DNA of 64,000 bases from Ligustrum vulgare (GCA_963555705.1 OY743171.1:14259352-14323351); one strand, 5' to 3'. Shown: positions 44,700 through 57,151, counted from the stretch's first letter. Notes: a model not told the origin generated them from the sequence alone. A program made the numbers and translations.

Positions 44700-45190
44700 G
44701 ATAACTGCAAGGACTTTGAAATATAAGTTTAGTACCCTTGAAAAAGGCGTAAAGCTTTGAAATATAAGCTTATTAACCTTGAAAAAAGCTTAAAACTTTG
44801 AAATACAAGTTTGTTCACCTTGAAAAAAGCTCGGAGTTTATTAACCTTGAAAAATGCTTAAAACTTTGAAACACAAATTTGTTCACCTTGAAAAAGGCTC
44901 GGATTTTATTAACCTTGAAAAATGCTTAAAACTTTGAAACACAAGTTTGTTCACCTTGAAAAAGGCTCGGAGTTTATTAACCTTGAAAAATGCTTAAAAC
45001 TTTGAAACACAAGTTTGCTCACCTTAAAAAAGGCTTAAAACTTTGAAATACAAGTTTGTTAACCTTGAAAAAGCCTTAAAACTTTGAAACACAAGTTTGT
45101 TCACCTTGAAAAAGGCGTATAACTTTGAAATATAAGTTTAACAACCTTGAAAAAGGCTCGGAGCATTGAGATAAAAGTCCATCTATCCTT
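44700..45190 (+). repeat. Tandem repeats in the gag leader
   Basis: Units alternate CCTTGAAAAAGGCTTAAAAC with TTTGAAACACAAGTTTGTTC, giving roughly 30-35-bp units and higher-order 65-70-bp units, about a dozen copies. Non-coding leader just before the gag ATG at 45226. Confidence 0.85.
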
Positions 45191-45225
45191 GAAAGATAAA
45201 CTAAAACCAAGAAATTTCTCTGAAC

Positions 45226-47083
45226 ATGAACGAAAGCGATGGTGATATTAACCCCCGTAGGGGAAGAAATGGCCGGCACAGCGAGAAGGAGGTTCCTCAA
45301 GGACCTCATGAGAACGCCAATGAGGGAGTGACACAACCAAACCCACCACGCCGGCACCGTAATCGCCGCATGTTGCGAGACATGACTCGCATGGCGGCCC
45401 AAATGCTAGAAATGCAGAAGCAGCAGATAGAACAGACTGCTGCGATGAATGCCTACATGGCTAGAGGGTATGTTGTGAACGAGCCCATGATGCCTTCGCA
45501 ATACCCACAGCCACATTACTCACCATCCGATGCGGCCACTGCCTCTTATTATTATCAAGATCCACAGGCATATGCTGAGGTGGAATCCGAGCCCTTCTAC
45601 GAGGAAGGCCCGGAGCATGAAGCACATGAAGAACAAGACCAACTCCCAACTAGACACAGGGAGGCTTCACCCGCAAAATCTGGCAGTATCTTCAGCCTGA
45701 TAGGAGGGTTATTCAGAGGCAAACGAGGGGGGCAAACTGATCAAGGTCGGAAAAATGCAGCTGAGCCTAGAAATAGGCGGGAGCGACGCACTGAAGAAGC
45801 CTTGTCGCATAGTCAAATGCATAGGGACCAACATGGTACGGGAGCAGAAAGGTTGGCCCCCACGCACGAGCCTAGGAATAGGCAGGAAAGGAGAGCCAAA
45901 GTAGTTCAGACCAAATCTCGTAACGAGTTACCGACCTATGAAAGGCCAAACTACGGCCGTGTTTTGCCACCACAAAGGTAGGAGTACGCTCCGCTGCCTT
46001 ACGACCAATACCATGACCCAATGTATTCCGATCACGACGAGAACAGTGAACTACCCTCATACGAGCTGGATGACGAAGAGGAAATAAGTCCATTCACGGA
46101 GGGCCTCCGTAGGTGCCCAGTGCCTCATGACTTCGAAATGCAAGAAATAGCAAAATATCCTGGCCGAGGTGACCCTGACGATCACCTGTTAAATTACCGC
46201 GCTAACATGGAAATAGTCGGAGCCACTCCGGCACTAAAATGCGAAACCTTTGCTTTAACCCTTGAGGGAAGTGCGATACGATGGTACAAAAAACTCCCTC
46301 CTGGTAGCATCCACAGTTGGAGAGATCTGAAAACGGCTTTTAAAAATGACTTTGTTTCCTCCAGGCCTGGCCAGTTCCCACTCCAACGCCTTCAGGATCT
46401 AAGGCAAGGAGGGGATAAATCTCTGAAAAGTTACCTAGCTCGGTTTACTGAAGAGATGCATATTTGTGAAAATATCACTGAGGCGAAGATGTTTTTCGCT
46501 TTGAAAGGAGGGCTAGATATGACGAGCATGTTTTGGAGGGATGTCCGAAGCAGGAAACCAAGGGATTACAATGCCCTAGTAGACCTGATGAAGGAGGAGA
46601 TTGTATCAGAAGAAATGGCTAGGGCCAGAGACAACCACCCCCAAGGGAGATACAATCTTGGGTATTCTAATGAAGAAAACCTCAAGAAAGGAGGAAACAA
46701 GGATATGATCGGCAGTAACCGAGGTGGAGCACAGCGTCCGTTTCAGGGGACAGGGTCTAGCTATGCCGCAGAAATTACGGAAGCTATCCCTCACTTGCAC
46801 TCCAACACTCCTTCTCAGAATCCTCCCATGGCTCAAGGAAGGATGGAAAGTAGCCGGAGTGGAAAACAACCCATGATTGGGGCTTACTGCGCCTACCACA
46901 GATATTACGATCACATAACAGAAGATTGCAGGGAAATCTACATGTTAGCTGACCAAAAGGCGCAGGGAAGAAGGGGAAGTGATTTCTCCCCCGATACGGG
47001 GAGAACTCCAAAATTCGGTGGCCAGAAGTTCAACCGAGCTGACAGGAGAGCTCCTTGGAAGAACTCGACTAAAGAGAGGATTT
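45226..47083 (+). pseudogene. gag: Tat gag
   Basis: The ATG at 45226 opens a basic, disordered N-terminus, then a helical MLEMQKQQIEQTAAMNAYMA segment. An in-frame TAG at 45979-45981 splits the ORF; the same frame continues at 45982. The gag domain is readable at about 46132-46450 (YPGRGDPDDHLLNYRANMEI, WRDLKTAFKNDFVSS, LQDLRQGGDKSLKSYLARF). A CAYHRYYDHITEDC zinc-binding motif lies at about 46887-46930. The frame stops at 47083, again without a frame change. The stop at 45979 is explained by CAG to TAG. Confidence 0.9.
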
Positions 47084-48588
47084 AAAATCATCAAAGAGAT
47101 AGGAACAAGGGCCAGGATACCGCCTCGGCACATGCTAAAGATACACGGGAACCACCTATGCCTGTGGCCGACCCTCCTATTCACGAAATCGATACAATAT
47201 TGGGAGGCCCCCACCCAGGTGGGTGTACAATCAACTCCCAAAAGAGGTATATCAGAGAGGCCAAGCAGCCCGCCAACGTGAATTACCATATCCATTCACA
47301 TCCTGTTAGGATGCCTCGGACAGAATCTATCACATTTACCCAAGACGATGTCATTGGAGTACACTTCCCACACAATGATGCATTGGTTATTAGGGTAGTG
47401 GTGGCCCGGAATGGGTTGTCACGAATGATGGTGGATGATGGTGCCTCGGTAAATGTGATTTACGGGATAACTTTCGATAAAATGGGGATCAGCACTCCAC
47501 TCATTCCAGTCCCGGATCCAATATATGGATTCACGAGGGACAGCATAACCCCCAGATGATCCACAACCCTTATGACTGAAGTAGGGCAAGCACCAACTCT
47601 TTCCAGAATCCCCATGGAATTCTTGGTTGTGGACAAAATCTCCTCCTATCATGGCTCAATTGGGAGGCTGGGTATCATTGACTTGGGAGCTGCAACGCAT
47701 ACAAAATACATATGCACGAAGTTCCCCACGGAGCATGGTGTTGCCATTGTAAGGGGGAGCCAAACTAAATCGCGGGCCTGTTACACAAACGCAATCCGAA
47801 AATTTCAGGACTGAAGCTTAAACATGATTAGCGATGTGGCAATGATAGAAGCCGCTTCAGACCCTGAAAGACTGGGTGGAGGACCCTCAGAAATTGAGGA
47901 TGTTACAATGACGCCGGAAGAAGATCTGGCAGATCTGGACCCACAAATGGCAGGAAGCAGCTGCTCCAATCCAGCTGAAAAGTTGGAATGCTTCGGTGTA
48001 GATCCACTCGACCCAATCAAGGAGTTACAAATTGGATTGGACTCGCCGGTTGAAAACAAAGATCAGCTGAAAGGCTTCTTACTTGAGAACCTCGATGTAT
48101 TCGCATGGAAGCATGATGACATGGTTGGGATCTATCCTAAAGTGGCCTGTCACAGACTCCAGCTTGATCCTAGAAGTCCTGGGCATAGGAAAAAGAGAAG
48201 GCCTATGAGTTCTGATAAGTATGAGGCGTTGAAAGAAGAGATTACGAAGCTGTTGAAAAATAACTTTATTAGAGAATCCCGGTATCCGAAGTGGGTAGCA
48301 AACCCTGTCTTGGTACCAAAACATAATGGGAAGCTAAGAGTATGTATCGATTTTTCAAATTTGAACCAGGCATGTCCCAAAGACAGTTTTCCACTGCCTC
48401 AGATCGATCAGTTGGTTGACTCCACAGTGGGACATGAGCTTCTGAGCTTTATGGATGCCTACTCCGGGTACAATCAAATCCTCATGTGTGAATCGGATGA
48501 GGAGCATACTTCGTTTATTACAGATAGAGGACTCTATTGTTACAAAGCTATGCCATTTGGCTTGAAAAATGCTGGAGCTACCTATTAA
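47084..48588 (+). pseudogene. pol: Tat protease and RT N-terminal half
   Basis: The same frame as gag continues. Aspartic protease is at 47158-47559 (MMVDDGASVNVIYG, DDGAS at 47434), broken by TGA at 47558 and by TGA at 47812. RT follows (DFSNLNQACPKDSFPLPQID, FMDAYSGYNQI, MPFGLKNAGATY) to a TAA at 48586, where Gln is expected. DDG replaces the usual DTG/DSG of the active site. Confidence 0.88.
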
Positions 48589-50566
48589 AGGCTGGTAAAT
48601 CGAATGTTTTCAAAAAAAATTAGGAAACACCATGGAGGTATATGTTGATGACATGCTGGTCAAAAGCATGGTCGCCACGGATCATATCCGCCATTTGTCA
48701 GAGGCCTTCGGTGTTTTGAGGAAATATCGAATGAAGCTCAACCCAGCAAAGTGTGCTTTTGGGGTAGCATCTGGAAAATTTCTTGGATTCATGGTGAATA
48801 AGAGGGGGATCGAAGCTAATCCCGATAAAATCAACGCTTTGTTAAGCATGCAATCACCTCGAAATCCAAAAGAAGTGCAAAGCTTAACGGGGAGAATTAC
48901 GGCCTTGAATCGATTCGTCTCCAAATCCACCGACAAATGCTTACCATTCTTTAAGGTCTTGAAGGAGGGGAAGTGATTTCAATGGACACCGGAATGTGAG
49001 CAGGCTTTTGCTGACCTGAAAGCATTTTTGGGACAGCCCCCACTGCTATCAAAATCGAAGGCTGGCGAGCCTCTCTACTTGTATTTAACCGTATCAAAAG
49101 AGGCTGTTAGCTCGGTATTGGTCAGAGAGGAGGATCGGAATTAGTTCCCAGTATATTATGTAAGCAAAGTCATGCTGGATGCCGAGACACGTTACCCAAA
49201 TATGGAGAAACTTGCTCTCTCGTTGATCACAGCCTCTCGCAAACTTCGTCCCTACTTTCAGTCACACTCCATACGTGTGCTCACAAACTTTCCTATGAGA
49301 CAGGTGTTGCAAAAACCAGATGTATCTGGGAGGTTAATGAAGTGGGCGATTGAAATCAGCCAGTTCGACCTACATTATGAGCCTCGGATCGCTGTAAAGG
49401 GTCAAGCTTTGGCGGATTTCATAGTCGAATTCACACATCCACCGGAGGTCGAGATGATTGATAACACGGATGACAGCCGAGAGTGGAAATTGTTCATTGA
49501 TGGGTCCTCGGCCGAGGGACGATCCGGTGCGGGAATATTGCTAATAAGCCCAGAGGGATTCAAACTACACAGTGTGATCCGCTTTAACTTTAAAGCCTCA
49601 AACAATGTTGTTGAATACGAGGCATTATTAGCTGGGCTAAGACTTGCGAAAGCTTTGAAGATTAAGTCCATAGTGGCGAATAGTGATTCGCGGCTCGTTG
49701 TGAGTCAATTTAATGTTCAATTTTCTGCCAAAGAACCAGCTATGGTCGCTTACTTGAAGAAAGTAAGAGATTTGGCTGTGCACTTCGGAAAAATGGAGTT
49801 ATAGCACATTCCCAGAACTGAGAATTTCAACGCCGATGCTTTGTCCAAATTAGCAAGCAGCAGTGATTCAGAGCTCCATAATCTAATCCCAATTGAGCAC
49901 ATGTTGACTTCTTCTATTGAGCCAGAGCCGGAGATTTTAGCAATAGAAGAGGAAGGATCCTGGATGAATCCTATGATAGCATATTTGAAGCATCAGACAG
50001 TGCCAAACAAGCCGGAGGCATCTCGGAAGTTGCAAAGATACGCTGCGAATTTCGTACTCTTGGATGACCTGCTTTATAAACAGAGTTACACCTCCCCTTT
50101 GCTGAGATGTGTGGGACCAGAGGAAGGACGGTATGTAATGAGAGAAATCCATGAGGGCATATGTGGCAACCACGCCGGGGCATCACTAGCTCGGAAAGCC
50201 CTTAAACAGGGGTATTTCTGGCCTACTATGCGAAAGGACTCCCATGACTTCGTGCGCAAGTGCGATAAATGCCAAAGACATGCAACCATACCACATCAGC
50301 CGCATCACAAGCTAACTGTGGTGACTAGCCCTTGGCCTTTTGCGAAATGGGGGGTTGACATTATCGGTCCTATGCCTAGGAGTGCTGGTAATAATTGCTT
50401 TGCGATAGTGGCAATTGACTACTTCACCAAGTGGGTCGAGGCGGAACCTCTGATGAGAATCACCGAGGCCAACACCACCAAGTTCATTTGGAAGAATGTC
50501 ATATGCCGATTCGGAATACCACACTCACTCGTTAGTGATAATAAAAACAGTTCAAAAACAAAAGTG
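48589..50566 (+). pseudogene. pol: Tat RT C-terminal half, dual RNase H and integrase N-terminal part
   Basis: An extra base in the A run near 48610 moves the frame. RT continues with MEVYVDDMLVKS (48632) and KCAFGVASGKFLGFMV. The first RNase H follows, with stops at 48974 (TGA for Trp) and 49142 (TAG for Gln). The second, archaeal-type RNase H (LFIDGSSAEGRSGAGILL, NNVVEYEALLAGLRLA, SDSRLVVSQF) lies at 49470-49720, with TAG at 49802 for Gln. Integrase zinc-binding HEGICGNHAGASLARKA...CDKC lies near 50150-50270 and the core WGVDIIGPMP near 50350. The frame is lost near 50540 by small deletions beside LVSDN. Confidence 0.9.
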
Positions 50567-50574
50567 TAGATGAG

Positions 50575-51236
50575 TTGTGCGACGATTTTGGAATTAAGAA
50601 ACTGTTCTCATCTCCACATCACCCACAGGCTAACGGACAGGTTGAAGTTGTGAACAAGACCATAAAAAATACCCTGAAAAGGAAGTTGGAGTCCAAAAAG
50701 GGCACATGGGTAGATGAACTCCCACAAGTACTATGGGTGCTTCGAACTACCTCGTACACCGCTACTGGTGAAACACCTTTCTCATTGGCATATGGAGCCG
50801 AGGCGGTATGTCCCGTTGAAATTGGGATCCCTTCTCTTCGTCAAATTCATTACGACGAAGTGAGAAACGAAGAAGTACAAAGGGCTAGTTTGGATTTTCT
50901 CATGGAAAAACAGAGTGATTCCCAAGTGGTGATGGCCAGGTACCAGAAAAAGATGGCTCGATACTACAACAAAAGGGTAAAAAGTCGACGTTTTAATGTT
51001 GGGGACTTAGTCCTCAAAAAGGTTCTTCCTTCAACTCAAGAATCAGGAGTAGGGACTTTAGGTCCTAACTAGGAAGGCCCTTACAAAGTCTTTGCCGAGG
51101 TAGTACCCGGAACGTACATGATCGAGGACTTATCGGGGTACCTTTATGTAATCCTTGGAACAAGGACCACCTTCGTCGCTATTTTCAATGAATCAAATTC
51201 CTCTTCAATGATTACAGCATTATCATATGATTTTAT
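50575..51236 (+). pseudogene. pol: Tat integrase C-terminal part
   Basis: Another + frame reads the last part of the catalytic core (SSPHHPQANGQVEVVNKTIK, with the catalytic Glu in NGQVE) and the C-terminal domain (FNVGDLVLKKVLPS). A TAG at 51070 stands where GPNWEGPYKV is expected (TGG to TAG). A further frame change precedes the terminal WNKDHLRRYF-like end near 51170-51228. Confidence 0.85.
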
Positions 51237-51964
51237 AAAATCATAAGTGAGTTACATTGAGGATTATACCAATTACTAATTAGATAAACACAATGGATAA
51301 ACATAAATTCCAAGATTATTTTGGTTATAACACCATACGGCTACACCATGCATGAAGTTTGTTAAAAACAAGGGACTCTTATAAGCCTACACCGCGATCA
51401 CCGCGTAAGGGTTGAGAGGGTTAGCACCATGAAAGAGAGTTCATACAAAATTGTATACACGGGTCTTACAAAGTGTGATTTAGATATGTTCAAATGTTTG
51501 TCAAAATCAGATCTAACTAGTAAACATGAATGCCTCAAACCACTCAGATCTGAGGGACTATATTCATATAACCATGCAATGCGTTTAAAAGACATCTGCA
51601 TTTTGAAGCATTCAAACTTAATCAACCATGCAATGCGTTTAAAAGACATCTGCGTTTGGAAGCACTCAAACTTACTCAAATGTTGTCGTATAAACTGAAA
51701 CTTGTGGTGAAAGTCAGACTTAACCAGCAAACGTGAATGCCTTAAGCTGCTTAGGTCTGAGGAACTATACACTTAATATCTTCGTACGGTATTTGCAAGA
51801 CGTTTGTGTTTGGAAGCGTCCACACTTAAACAGATAAGGCCATACAAGCTAAGGCATTAAACTAAATACAAAAATCATTGCATTCATAAAGACAAAGTAT
51901 ATACAATTTGAATGATTGTTACATTTAAAAAAAATTACAACAGAAAGACAGGTACAAACTAGGA
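51237..51964. repeat. Tat spacer between pol and the antisense gene
   Basis: No coding frame. A direct repeat of about 54 bp (ACCATGCAATGCGTTTAAAA... at about 51571 and 51625) and related phrases with GACATCTGCGTTTGGAAGCA recur to about 51820. It probably includes the 3' UTR of the antisense gene (inference). Confidence 0.6.
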
Positions 51965-54690
51965 TCACTGGGGAGGAACATCCTCTGAAGAGCCCTTTTC
52001 TTGAGGTTCGGGGTACAGGGTTTCAATGGAGGATAGATCCAGGGTTGGGAAAGCTTCTTTCACGTCCCCCAGAGCCATCTTGGCCCCTATGTTCCAAAAA
52101 ACCCTCTGCATGGTCTCGTATTCTGGGGTCTCTTCAAAAGTGTCTTTAAAGTTCTGGATAGCCTCAGACACTTTGGCACTTCGAGCGTTCTCCACCCGTG
52201 TCGTGACAGTCTACATTGTGCCGTTCTAAACAGGCAAGGTCCTCCTCCGCCTTTGCCTTAGCCTCCATCTCCCTCCATAATTTTTCGTTAGCTGCTGCCA
52301 CCTCAGCCTCCAACTTAGACTTGGCTGCATTAGCGGCGGTCAGGGCTTCCGAAGTGATAGACTGTGCACGGTTGGAGTCATCTAGTTTTTTGCACAAAGC
52401 CCCCACGTCTGACTCAGAGGCCTGGAGGTCGTGTTTCAACTTATCATTATCTTCCTGGAGGCGCTTGGCGTTGGCCCTCTCCTCGGAGGAAGATTTATTG
52501 GCTATAGACAGCTGAGTTTTGAGGTCATTAATTTCCTTTAGCATGTTGTCTGCATGCCGGAGAGCAGTCTCAGCGTCTTTCTTGTCATGTTGCGCCTCCT
52601 CCACTGAAGATTCCACTTCGTCAATAAGGGCCAACGCCCTGGCATTCATGGCTTTGGTGGCGAGCAGCTTCCGGGACGGACTGGCACTGGAAGAAAAGGC
52701 AGACCGGCCCTCCGTCCAAAATTGTTCAGTAATTAGTGCGGCCCGGGCAGGGGGAGAACTGGGAGAGTCGAACAGGGAAGGACTGAAGGTGACATCTCTG
52801 GGGAGAACACTGGTTTTAATACGCTTGAGCTCTTCTGCCCCTTAGGTGTCACTTCATAAGCCAAATCTGGAACGGGCACAGACGGCTCGTCCTCCAAGTC
52901 CCTAATCACTGGTGGCAGAGGTACGGAGGTGGATTCCTTGCCTTTACCCCTTTTAAGCCTCTTCAAGGGAGCGGGATCCTCCTCAGATACGCGCTCAGGA
53001 ATATCTTCGGAGAAGGAGGATGGCGCAGAAACATCCTTAGCCTCCCTTTCCCTCTTAGAGCCCCCTCTATCTGACATTTTCCCTTTCCCCTTTGTGGGGA
53101 CTCCTTTAAGATCAGCCTCCTTTTCTATGCTGGGCTGCTGGGGACCCATTAACAGCAGAATGGGTGGTGGCAGTAAGGCTGGAAGAGGAGCCTGGAGTTG
53201 GGCTGTAGACGCCTCGGACACTTACTTTGCCACCACAACTTGTAGGTTGGTCAGTACCGTTTTCTGCCTCTTTTCAATTTCACTGCCATGGAAAAGGGCA
53301 GGAGGGATCTTCTTAGCCATGAGACCATTTAAAGAAATTTTCGGGAATTCCTTGGAACCTAGCAAGAAAAGAAGGAAAATGGGGTTATGAATAGAAAAAA
53401 CATAAGATATAATAGCAATAGGGAAACGAACTTACTCATGGCTCGCATAAGACCGTGCTTAACAAATAATTTGTTCTGTTGGATGACCCCTTGGAAAGTG
53501 CACTTGTAAGCAAACAAGCGCCTTACCGCTGCTAAGTCTACGTCAGGGAGGAGGCGGGCAAAAGTGTTCCCTGCCATAAACCAATGACATGTTAGGAAAC
53601 AGTCAAGAAAGGTGAGTAGAAATTAAAAAGCAGGTGACATGTGACACTCAAAGACACTAAAACAAGTATAAGACTCACTAGGTAGGGAAAGAGTTTGGGG
53701 AACTGTAATTTCTGGACTAGGATCCACAGGAGAGCTCTGCCACTCCCCAGCAACCCAGAACCACTGGTTCTTCCAGTTCTTTATTGAGGTTGGGTGACCG
53801 GTGATAACAGGAGGATATGAGCCCCTGGGAGACAAGTAATACCAATCTTCGACGTCCGACCTCACGTCTCTTTCCCTTCTAACTGATTTCTTCAAAGTAT
53901 AGAGGGTAAGAATGATGTGCAGTGAGATGGAATAGTCAGGGTTGACCTCTTGCCACACTAACCAAGTACTCACAGCCTGTGTCCAGAAGTTGGAGGCCAA
54001 CTGGTAGGGGCAAAGGTTATAGCTCCTAAGCAACGCCCTGAAGAAGGGGTGCAGGGGTAGCCTCATCCCTCAAGATAGAGCATCGTAGCATATGGCCGTT
54101 TGACCTGGAGGAGGGCTGCAAGGTCGGCAAGAAGGTGTAGGGTGCACCAATTGAACCCCTTCTGGCATCCTGAATTTTGCCGAGGCCACAGCCAAGTCAA
54201 CCCTTCGAATTTCCATGGCAATCTCACGACTCTCCCATGACTCTGGGTTTGGATCAGGATCAACGTGATATCCGGAAACTTTGTTAACCTGATCAACCCA
54301 ATCCTCCACTTGGGCGATCTCCTCTGCAGTCAGGCCCAACTCTTCCCTATGTGCCCTAAATGGGGTCCTAACGATTAAACCGAAATCCTGGTGACCGGAG
54401 GAAGAGCCTACCGCCTCTTCTCTTCCCGAATTCGTGTCTCGCTTGCTTCGAAGCTCTCGCAAAGATGCCTCCTCCTCGGATGACAGATAATCCATGTAGT
54501 TCTGATCTTTTTCTTCTTCGCTGTCAGAATCACTCAAATAAATTATACCGCTGATTTTCCTATTCCTCCTCTTAATCTGCTCTCTAAAGAAGCGGGAACT
54601 AAAAACTGATAAAGATATGTGGCAGAAACCTCTGACATGAATCACCATTGCTAGCATTTCCTGTGAATCCGTTCCCCCAACTCTTTCCAT
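51965..54690 (-). pseudogene. Spliced antisense gene of the Tat element (PF04195-type domain plus coiled coil)
   Basis: - strand gene in at least three exons. Exon 1 runs 54690-53679, intron 53678-53571 (GTGAGT...GGCAG), exon 2 53570-53436, intron 53435-53359 (GTAAGT...GCTAG), exon 3 from 53358 to 51965. Both introns keep the phase. The predicted protein is about 850 aa. It has an acidic Ser/Asp/Glu N-terminus, then a PF04195 'putative gypsy type transposon' domain (RLPLHPFFRALLRSYNLCPY, then DWYYLSPRG). A basic NLS-like PLKRLKRGKGKE follows, then a long coiled coil (52649-52250) and a conserved tail. Breaks are TGA at 54067-54069 (CGA to TGA), TAA at 53222-53224 (or a third donor), and frameshifts near 52840 and 52200. 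Function of such antisense ORFs in Tat elements is unknown. Confidence 0.8.
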
Positions 54691-55031
54691 TTTTCTTTTG
54701 TTTTTTAAAGACGGGTCAGACTCATCAAAAGAAAAACGAAATGCAAAACGAAATTTTCAAACCGACAATGAAAAAAACTAGAAATAAAAAAGTTCTGCAC
54801 ATACAAAGACAAAGAGATTTACCTTCAAAGAACGAACACTCGAGATTGTACAATTGAAATGAGGAACTCGCCAACGAAAGCTGTTGAACGTTAAGGACTG
54901 GTGTTGGGTAAAAAACCTTTGAAGAGAAGACGCGAGACTTGCAAGAAAGGAAAAAACAATACAATCTTTATCGAGAGTGTTGCTGCAAAAATTCTGAGAA
55001 AACGGTAAAGGGAAAATAATGAAACGAAGGA

Positions 55032-55042
55032 GGATTTATAGG
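55032..55042 (-). promoter_or_regulatory. Candidate TATA box of the antisense gene
   Basis: CCTATAAATCC on the - strand, about 340 bp upstream of the antisense ATG at 54690, followed by non-coding sequence. Transcription from here is an inference. Confidence 0.45.
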
Positions 55043-55526
55043 GATCCTAATGATCTAGAACCCTTGATTTTTGAGCCGTATGATTAATGTGGGTAACCTA
55101 CGCCTCTTGAAAAATGGGCTAATCAAATGGCCAACTGTCAAAGGAAGGGATGAAACTGTTCAGCTACCACAGTGAGTGTCATGTGCGGCAAAAATGCCAC
55201 TCCCATCACCTTTTATATTTCTTGGGAACCAATATCAGTAGCCCATTTTCATTAAATACGTCGCCTAAGATGCGCGCTAGTGTGCCCCCAACCTTCACTT
55301 AGGAGGGAAAAGCTGAAATAGTAGGTCGGCTATACCATGAATCTGAACTTCCCATAAGGAATGTTATTCCTGACCCCAAAAATCACTGTGCTACATAGTG
55401 ACTCCCAGAGAGCGGATGGCGGAACAATTGCAAAATGTTGGATATAACAAGTGATGAAACTTGGACAAAATCATTGCTGCGAAACTATGACAAATTCGAT
55501 CAGCTCATGAATGACCACATCAGATT

Positions 55527-55537
55527 TGAGGGACTAG
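55527..55537 (+). other. Polypurine tract region of the Tat element
   Basis: TGAGGGACTAG lies directly before the 3' LTR start TGTTGAG. Confidence 0.6.
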
Positions 55538-56223
55538 TGTTGAGATCGTACCCAAAAATGTGGCACATTGGGCCACCAGTGAAGGCCCCATGAGGGCCCA
55601 CGAACTTTAACCCATGATTAGAAGTTCAAGATATCCCCCTGGGCCAATGGCCGAGATGGAAAAGCACACGAGCTCCTCTGGCCGAACTAGTTTGTGTCTA
55701 ACAGAGGCGCTTTATGCTTAGCCGAGGTGCTTACGATAGCGCCTCGGATGTAAAGATGGGACAAGGGATGAAGTCAGAGATGTGACACTGCCTTTACCAA
55801 GACGTGACAGACGCCCATCCCCTACGAGATGTAGCCATAATTACGGTCAAAAATCAAGGTTGACCCCTTCAAGAGCTAGGGTGAATACACGTGTAAGAGT
55901 CCGCCATGTGTCACAATCCAGGGCAACAAATCCTTCTATAAATAGAGTACACTTGCCTCCAAGGAAAGTGTTAGTAATTTCATACTCTTAACTAAATATA
56001 TTTCTCTCACTCCCTTTTCTCTCTTTTACGCACTTATATTTCCCGCACTCAAATTATATTTGTGGAAGATGGACGCTGACTTTGGCATCGGAGTGCAAAC
56101 GGGAGCCACCTCGGCCCCCTTTGCAAGCTGATTGTTTGTCACAATGCGCAGGAGATACACGTGTTCAAGAGGGAGGAGCTGAGACGTGTTGGTTCAAGGC
56201 CCAGTCAAATTTTGTGATCAACA
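55538..56223 (+). repeat. 3' LTR of the Tat element
   Basis: 686 bp, collinear with the 5' LTR apart from scattered mostly transition differences. Confidence 0.95.
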
Positions 56224-57151
56224 CATATCATTCTCTTAGTCAACTTAAATGAAAAATATAAGAAAAGAGTAAGGAAATTTGAACACATGATAGGGTCGAA
56301 CTCGTGATCCGATCTTAATTGATTTTTCTCTTGTATATATTAGGAGAAAATTTGAGAGTACAAGTAGTTTGAGAGAGTTTTCCTCTCCTTATGTGGGGGA
56401 AAATTTGAATCCCTTTTCTTTACAATACATAGCCACATTTATTGGCAAAAATGTAATAATTACACTGACAAGTTATTAATACTTTAATCACATATAATGG
56501 TGATTTTTTAACAACTTGTTGTCCTTCTTGGCTCCTAAAAGTGGCCTTGGTGGGACTTTCTCTGAGTTGGATATTACATGGCCGCAATTTGTATATAGCT
56601 TGTGGAATAAGTTTAATGAATATAATTGATGTTCTTTGGAAATTGTGAAGGATAAAAGATATTTAAGTAGGTGGGCCAAGTGAATCCACTTGACACTTTA
56701 ATACTTGGTTGGATAAATATTGTATCTCTGGGGTAGGCGAAAAACTAGATCTCGTATTCAGAGCTCAATATGATGGTCTTCACTTCAACACCAAATATTA
56801 AACTTTCCAAAGATCTTAAATTTAGATTTCTAAGTCCTCCATGGCACTTCTTGGTCTTCTTATCTTCAAAGTCCTCCTAACTCTGAGATCTTCAGATCGG
56901 GTTATCCGTAGAAGACCTGGCGAGGTCTTTAGGTCGAAGGTATCCGTGAAAGATCTGTCGAGGTCTTGACCTCTTCTAAGGTGCTAGGTTGGGTTTTTCA
57001 GGTTCTAAATTTTATGATGAGGTCTTAGCTTTGTTTGCATCTCTCATGATGACTTCTAATCTTTTTTTTTATTAGACTTGAAGCTTAAAGTGAGTACTCA
57101 AATAGCATGGGATAAATTAAGCACCTCAACCTCAATTTTAGTTGGTCAGCA

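Larger units (their letters stand above)
43902..56223 (+). mobile_element. Complete Ty3/gypsy Tat/Retand-type element with an antisense gene, inactive
   Basis: 12,322 bp, with LTRs of equal length (686 bp each) and TSD CATGT/CATAT differing at one base. The order is 5' LTR, primer site, tandem-repeat leader, gag, protease, RT, two RNase H domains (the second archaeal-type), integrase, a spliced ORF on the opposite strand, polypurine tract, 3' LTR. Dual RNase H and a 3' antisense ORF are hallmarks of the Tat lineage (family knowledge). Both strands carry disabling mutations. A solo LTR of the same family sits at 4243-4924. Confidence 0.95.
43870..57151 (-). mobile_element. Second copy of the family B LTR, interrupted by the Tat element
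   Basis: 43870-43901 plus 56224-57151 correspond continuously to 5223-6218, apart from the 5-bp duplication made by the Tat insertion. It starts TGTTGACGT and ends TTGGTCAGCA. No internal sequence of that family adjoins, so it is probably a solo LTR. I could not match a TSD of its own. Confidence 0.7.

Noticed and set aside
52216..53390. + strand ORFs opposite the antisense Tat gene (52216-52845, 52929-53390)
   Set aside because: They are shadows of the Ser/Glu-rich - strand coding region; the - strand has the recognisable domain and splice sites.
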